The notes under the pieces: generated by a model
Databases searched by the model: none
What the model was told of the DNA's origin: nothing
The model's input: the letters and a program-made list of their open reading frames with translations, nothing else
Position numbers and translations under genes: made by a program
Assembly (NCBI GenBank): GCA_030490835.1
Contig: CM059973.1
Span: 47,496,008-47,560,007, forward strand
Direction of reading: 5' to 3'
DNA length: 64,000 nucleotides
DNA from: Annona cherimola
Taxonomy: Eukaryota; Streptophyta; Magnoliopsida; Magnoliales; Annonaceae
In this document: in pieces, positions 60,113-64,000 of the stretch
How positions within the stretch are numbered: the stretch's first letter is position 1
Layout: the number at the start of each line of letters is the position of its first letter

Positions 60113-60665
60113 GTAGTCAAAGCTTCTTTTAACCTGCAAAATGACTTTAGAAAGTCGTCAGAAAAATCAAAATTTACATCTTGGTTTAGCAGGTTAGTTA
60201 GTGGCTTAGCAATCTTAGAAAAATCTTTGATGAAACATCGATAGAAGCCGGCATGTCCTAGAAAACTCCGAATGCCTTTGACCGAATTAGGTGGTGGTAA
60301 TTTTTCAATGACCTCTATTTTCACCCGGTGAACCTCAATACCTCGGCTTGAAATTAAATGCCCTAATACAATTCCTTCATGTACCATGAAATGACACTTT
60401 TCCTAGTTCAAAACCAAGTTGGTTTCTTTGCACCTCTGTAAAACGTTAGATAGGTTAGATAAGCATGATTCAAATGCAGTGTCATAAACAGAAAAATTAT
60501 CCATAAATACTTCCATTATGTGTTCAATGTAATCAGAAAATATGGCCATCATGCATCGTTGAAAAGTGGCAGGTGCATTGCAAAGACCAAAAGGCATGCG
60601 TCTATATGCAAAAGTTCCGTATGGACAGGTGAAAGTGGTTTTCTCTTGATCCTTTGGGTGAATAG
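60113..60665 (-). pseudogene. Athila-type reverse transcriptase, main part (broken)
   Basis: The open stretch 60597-60403 has MPFGLCNAPATFQRCM and VFMDNFSVY. The family has two Asp in the catalytic box, and here the second is Asn, a G-to-A change that would abolish activity. A TAG replaces the Trp just before EKCHFMV. The rest (60387-60113) reads GIVLGHLIS, GIRSFLGHAGFYRRFI-like text (here YRCFI) and LKEAL. Fingers continue right of the Copia insertion at 63929-64000. Confidence 0.93.
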
Positions 60666-60806
60666 TGTTGGAAATATGTGGAAAACAAGCTAAATCTATA
60701 TTTTGATGATTAACAAATCAATTTGAGTAAGTCTTAGCTACTAACATGTTTGTAGAAGTGTTTAAGGCATATACATTTGAAGAAAATAGAGCATGGAAGG
60801 CTAAGT

Positions 60807-61080
60807 CGTTCCCCAAGTCGACTCCAACATCGACTTCAAGGAGCCAAATCACTCCAGAGTTGAAAATGGGAGAAGAGCAGGTGAAGTCGCAGGCCAAGTC
60901 GACTCCACTTGCGACTTGGGAAGCCAAGTCGCAAACGAAGTCGACTCCAGCATCGACTTCAGACGGCAAAAACACTCCAGAGATGAATTTGGGGCAGAAG
61001 AATACCGAAGTCGCAGACGAAGTCGACTCCAGTTGCGACTTGGGTGAAGTCGCAGACGAAGTCGACCCCAAGATCGACTT
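60807..61080. repeat. GTCGAC palindrome array (first block of the LTR at 60666)
   Basis: Units AAGTCGCAGGCCAAGTCGAC with TCCACTTGCGACTT, plus a variant AAGTCGTTCCCCAAGTCGAC. The 129-codon open frame across it has no protein family behind it. Confidence 0.88.
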
Positions 61081-61243
61081 GTGGTTTTCAAAGTTCAAAG
61101 ATGCAGATTCAAGCCCATTTTCAAGATCAACTTGAGATTTCTCAAATCCAAACCAAGGATACAAGCTCACTGTCAACTTAAGTTTCTCAAGTTCAAGGCA
61201 CAGCTTCGAACATATTTGAAGATGAAGAAACTCAAGTCATGAA

Positions 61244-62862
61244 TGTTGGTCCCGAGTTAATGGCAAAAACCCAAGAGGGGAGGGGTGAATTGGGTATTTA
61301 AAAATTTATAACTTAAACAGAAACTTAACCCCGGATTAATCCAGTCCCCTTAATGAAGAATCGAAATGGAAAGCAATATAATGTAGAGAGCAGATAAATA
61401 AATCAAACACACAAGATTTTTATAGTGGTTCGGGCAACCTCCCTACTCCACTCTTCCAAGCTCACACTCCTTGTGACTTGGGTTCCACTATTGTATTCTC
61501 TCAATACAATTAGAGTCACTGCTCTCTTCTAGATTTTAGCTCTAGGGGGCATATAACACACTGCTCAAGTAGGTGATGAGTCTCACTCCAATCACACACT
61601 ACTTAGCATACACTTGATCCTAGTTCCTCAAACTAGATCAAGTTCAATCACAAGTAAATGAAACAACAAAGAAATCTACACTTTACAATGATGTGTAGAC
61701 AAGTTTGAGCTCGAGGAAGAATTCAGAAGCAGCTTGGATGATTCTTGATGAAGCAGCTTGCAACCTGAAACTCTCTTCTTCTTTAGAATGTATATGGACC
61801 ACTCAGAAATGGAGAAAAGCAAATAGGATTCCTTTCTAGATCTTCTTTTCTCTCTTTGGACTTTGTAGAGTATATAGCAGTAGCTTGTAATGTTCTCTTG
61901 TATATTTTCACGTTCATTTGAGGGTCCTTATATAGAAAGAGAAGGATTTGAACGTTGTAGAGGTGGTTGGCGCGCAATAAATGAACTCCAACGTTCGAAA
62001 ATTCGAACGTTATACCCAAGTCGAAGATGGAGTCGACTTGGCCTGCGACTTGGCTTCCAAGTCGCACCTGGAGTCGACCTCGTGTGCGACTCCAGTTCTT
62101 CAGATTTCCAAGTCCGAGTCTTGGGTCGACTTGGCTTTCAGACTTCGACTCAAGTCGAACCTGAAGTCGACTTGACTTGCGACTTGGCTCGGGTTTTGCT
62201 GAAAACTCTTTGGTCTTCATTTAGTCTGCTTCTATCATCCTTGGCTTTCTTTCTTTGAATCATTTTCATTCTGAAATGATTCTTCATATTTGTAGATCTT
62301 GTTTGATCTTCAAGAAACTTCAGTTGCTTTTTGAGAATGAACTTTGCATCCTATTTGGATTTGATAAAGTCCAAATGGATTCTTGAAATCAGCTTGAAAC
62401 TTCAATCTTCAAGTCTGAACTCCTCAAGTCGTAGTTGGAGTCGACCTCGTCTGCGACTTCACCCAAGTCGCACCTGGAGTCGACTTCGCCTGCGACTTCG
62501 TCATGTTTGTTTCCACTTTTCAGCTCTGGATACCTGAAGTCGATGCTGGAGTCGACTTCGTCTGCGACTTGGTTTCCTAAGTCGCACCTGGAGTCGACTT
62601 GGCCTGCGACTTCATTTGCTTGTTTTCTATTTTCAATGCTATCCACCTTTTGCCATTTGAAGTCGCTTGTGAAGTCGACTTAGGTGTCGACTTCACCCCA
62701 AGTCGAAGTCCAAGTCGACTTGGTAATCGACTTGACTTCTTTGTTTTCCTTAAACACTTGGCAAACTCATTAGTACACTTTATATACTCAAATTAGTCTT
62801 TTTTTAATCATCAAAACTTATGCTTTGGTCAATTTGTTTTGTTTGGAACATTGTTTCCAACA
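61244..62862 (-). mobile_element. Copia solo LTR in opposite orientation, target duplication ATGAA
   Basis: Plus-strand edges are TGTTGGTCCCGAGTTAATGG and ATTGTTTCCAACA, flanked by ATGAA at 61239-61243 and 62863-62867. It is 1619 bp, nested within the LTR at 60666 and close to it in sequence. Palindrome blocks are at 62025-62190 and 62425-62735; a minus-strand TATATAAG is at 61934-61927. Confidence 0.95.
62025..62735. repeat. GTCGAC palindrome array of the LTR at 61244
   Basis: Several AAGTCGCACCTGGAGTCGAC units with the paired TGCGACTT, and late units in which CGCA has become CGAA or CGAT and the partner arm has changed as well (near 62655-62735). Confidence 0.85.
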
Positions 62863-63282
62863 ATGAAGACTAGTATCGAAAGCAAGAAGGATGAATCAAA
62901 GACAAGTTCTTCAAGATTCACAAGGACTACAAATATGTGAAGCCATTCTAGAATAAAAATGATTAAAGAAAGAAGCCAAGCAAGTTAAAGAGAAGACACA
63001 ATGATCCAAGAAGATATGAAAATGCAAAACAACAAAAGGCATGAAGGAACAAAGCATCCCAGAATTATTCAAGTTCATCAAGACAACTGACGAAGTGAAG
63101 TCGCACACCGAAGTCGACTCCACTTGCGACTTGGGTCAATTCGATACCCAAGTCGACCCGACCTGGAACTTGAAGTCGCTACGGAAGGCGAAGTCGCACC
63201 CGAAGTCGACTCCATCTGCGACTTGGGCGAAGTCGCACACGAAGTCGACTTCGCCTTCAAATGTTCGGATTCCCTCCACAAT

Positions 63283-63290
63283 TATAAAAG
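63283..63290 (+). promoter_or_regulatory. TATA box of the Copia LTR at 60666
   Basis: TATAAAAG after CCCTCCACAAT, the same place as the TATAAATA in the LTR at 51981. Confidence 0.65.
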
Positions 63291-63928
63291 GCATTCATTG
63301 TGGACGAGGGAAGCAGCTGAGATTCATTAACTGCTCATAACTCCTATCTCTAAAGAGCTTCAAGTAATCAAGTCAATCCTTAGAAGAAGAACTTTGCTTC
63401 AAACTGCTAAAGCTAAACTGCTGATTCTTCAAAGCTAACACTACAAGTTCTTCACTGCGCCAAACTGCTTCTACACAACTGTAACGTGTAGATACTTTTG
63501 TTATTATTATTATTGCTGTATTGAACTTGATTTAGTTTGAGGAACTAAGATCAAGTGTAAGCAAAGTAGTGTGTGATTGGAGTGGAACTCATCACCTACT
63601 TGTGTTGTGATTTGTTAATGCCCCCTAGAGCTAGAATCTAGAAGAGAGTAGTGGCTCTAGTTGTATTTGTGAAATACAATAGTGGAACCCAAGTCACAAG
63701 GGGTGTGAGCTTGGAAGAGTGGAGTAGGGAGGTTGCCCGAACCACTATAAAATCTTGTTGTTGATTTATATTTTTGCTCTCTACATTATATTGCTTTTCA
63801 TTTTGTTTCTTCATTAAGGGGACTAGATTAATATGGGGTAAAGTTTCTGTTTAAGTTATAAATTTTTAAATACCCAATTCACCCCTCCCCTCTTGGGTAA
63901 TTGTCATTAACTCGGGACCAACAAATAG

Positions 63929-64000
63929 GAATCTAAAAGTAGCTAGAGTAACCATCCAAATAGCAAAAGTAAGAGTGATTGGCAAGTCGTTCAAGTATTT
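63929..64000 (-). pseudogene. Athila-type reverse transcriptase, upstream part
   Basis: The minus strand reads YFCYLDGYSSYF, a stop (TAG), then IPIHPKDQEKTTF across the Copia insertion. LDGYS carries the first catalytic Asp of RT. The stop stands where the family has Gln. The rest of the domain lies beyond the window. Confidence 0.85.

Larger units (their letters stand above)
60666..63923 (+). mobile_element. Copia solo LTR, target duplication AATAG, containing another Copia LTR
   Basis: It begins TGTTGGAAATATGTGG and ends AACTCGGGACCAACA, flanked by AATAG at 60661-60665 and 63924-63928. Without the nested LTR it is 1634 bp. It splits the Athila-type RT. It has palindrome arrays at 60807-61080 and 63095-63260 and a TATAAAAG at 63283-63290. 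The flanking RT fragments fit in frame when the insert is removed. Confidence 0.95.
54127..64000 (-). mobile_element. Ty3/Gypsy retrotransposon, Athila type; 5' part beyond the window
   Basis: On the minus strand the order is RT (64000-63929 then 60665-60113), RNase H and integrase zinc region (57586-56695), integrase core and C-terminal part (56691-55820), a non-coding tail and the 3' LTR (down to 54127). RT before integrase is the Gypsy order. The integrase end ([38 protein letters not shown]) is typical of the Athila clade. Two later insertions split it. Stops and a changed RT active site show that it is dead. Confidence 0.93.

Noticed and set aside
60718..63340. Open frames of up to 152 codons around the Copia palindrome arrays
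   Set aside because: Same cause as at 52050; they differ between copies and cross the LTR structure.

Overview
The window is plant nuclear DNA built almost entirely of transposable elements and one endogenous pararetrovirus. I found no host gene in 64 kb. The evidence is plant Ty1/Copia and Ty3/Gypsy (Athila-type) polyproteins, tRNA-Met-type primer sites, a caulimovirid relic and many long LTRs. The species cannot be named from this; an angiosperm with a repeat-rich genome fits best.

Left part (1-16.5 kb): a minus-strand Copia element with its body at 1-4361 and its 5' LTR at 4362-6058; a scrap of Athila-type LTR (6059-6497); an unassigned kilobase; then an old plus-strand Copia LTR (about 7520-14953). 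Two solo LTRs of a second family sit inside that old LTR (8023-11765, duplication AAGGA; 11932-14732, duplication ATACT). A broken LINE reverse transcriptase follows on the minus strand. Middle-left (16.5-23.95 kb): a decayed minus-strand caulimovirid with movement, coat, protease, reverse transcriptase and RNase H remains in the usual order, and a 260-bp tandem duplication.

Middle and right (23.95-64 kb): one deep nest. The main family (called the TGTG-CACA family here) has very long LTRs that start TGTGAAACCC and end GGGGCGCCACA. An element of this family on the minus strand starts at 33274, carries a polypurine tract at its 3' LTR edge and a Met-type primer site, but has only about 0.9 kb of non-coding interior. 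It holds three solo LTRs of its own kind (34084-39933, 42202-47610, 49141-53777). The last of these holds a Copia solo LTR (51981-53525). The 5' LTR is cut at 54127 by an Athila-type Gypsy element running off the right edge. That element is split by a solo LTR (57587-60107) and by a Copia solo LTR (60666-63923), which itself contains another Copia solo LTR in the opposite orientation (61244-62862). Nine insertions could be closed to the base with matching 5-bp target duplications.

The most unusual signal is structural. The long LTRs carry arrays of short hairpins whose stems differ in sequence from unit to unit yet stay self-complementary. Two unrelated LTR families in the same window (Copia and Athila) also carry arrays of palindromes. 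All coding regions are broken, many by C-to-T or G-to-A changes, so nothing here looks able to move by itself.
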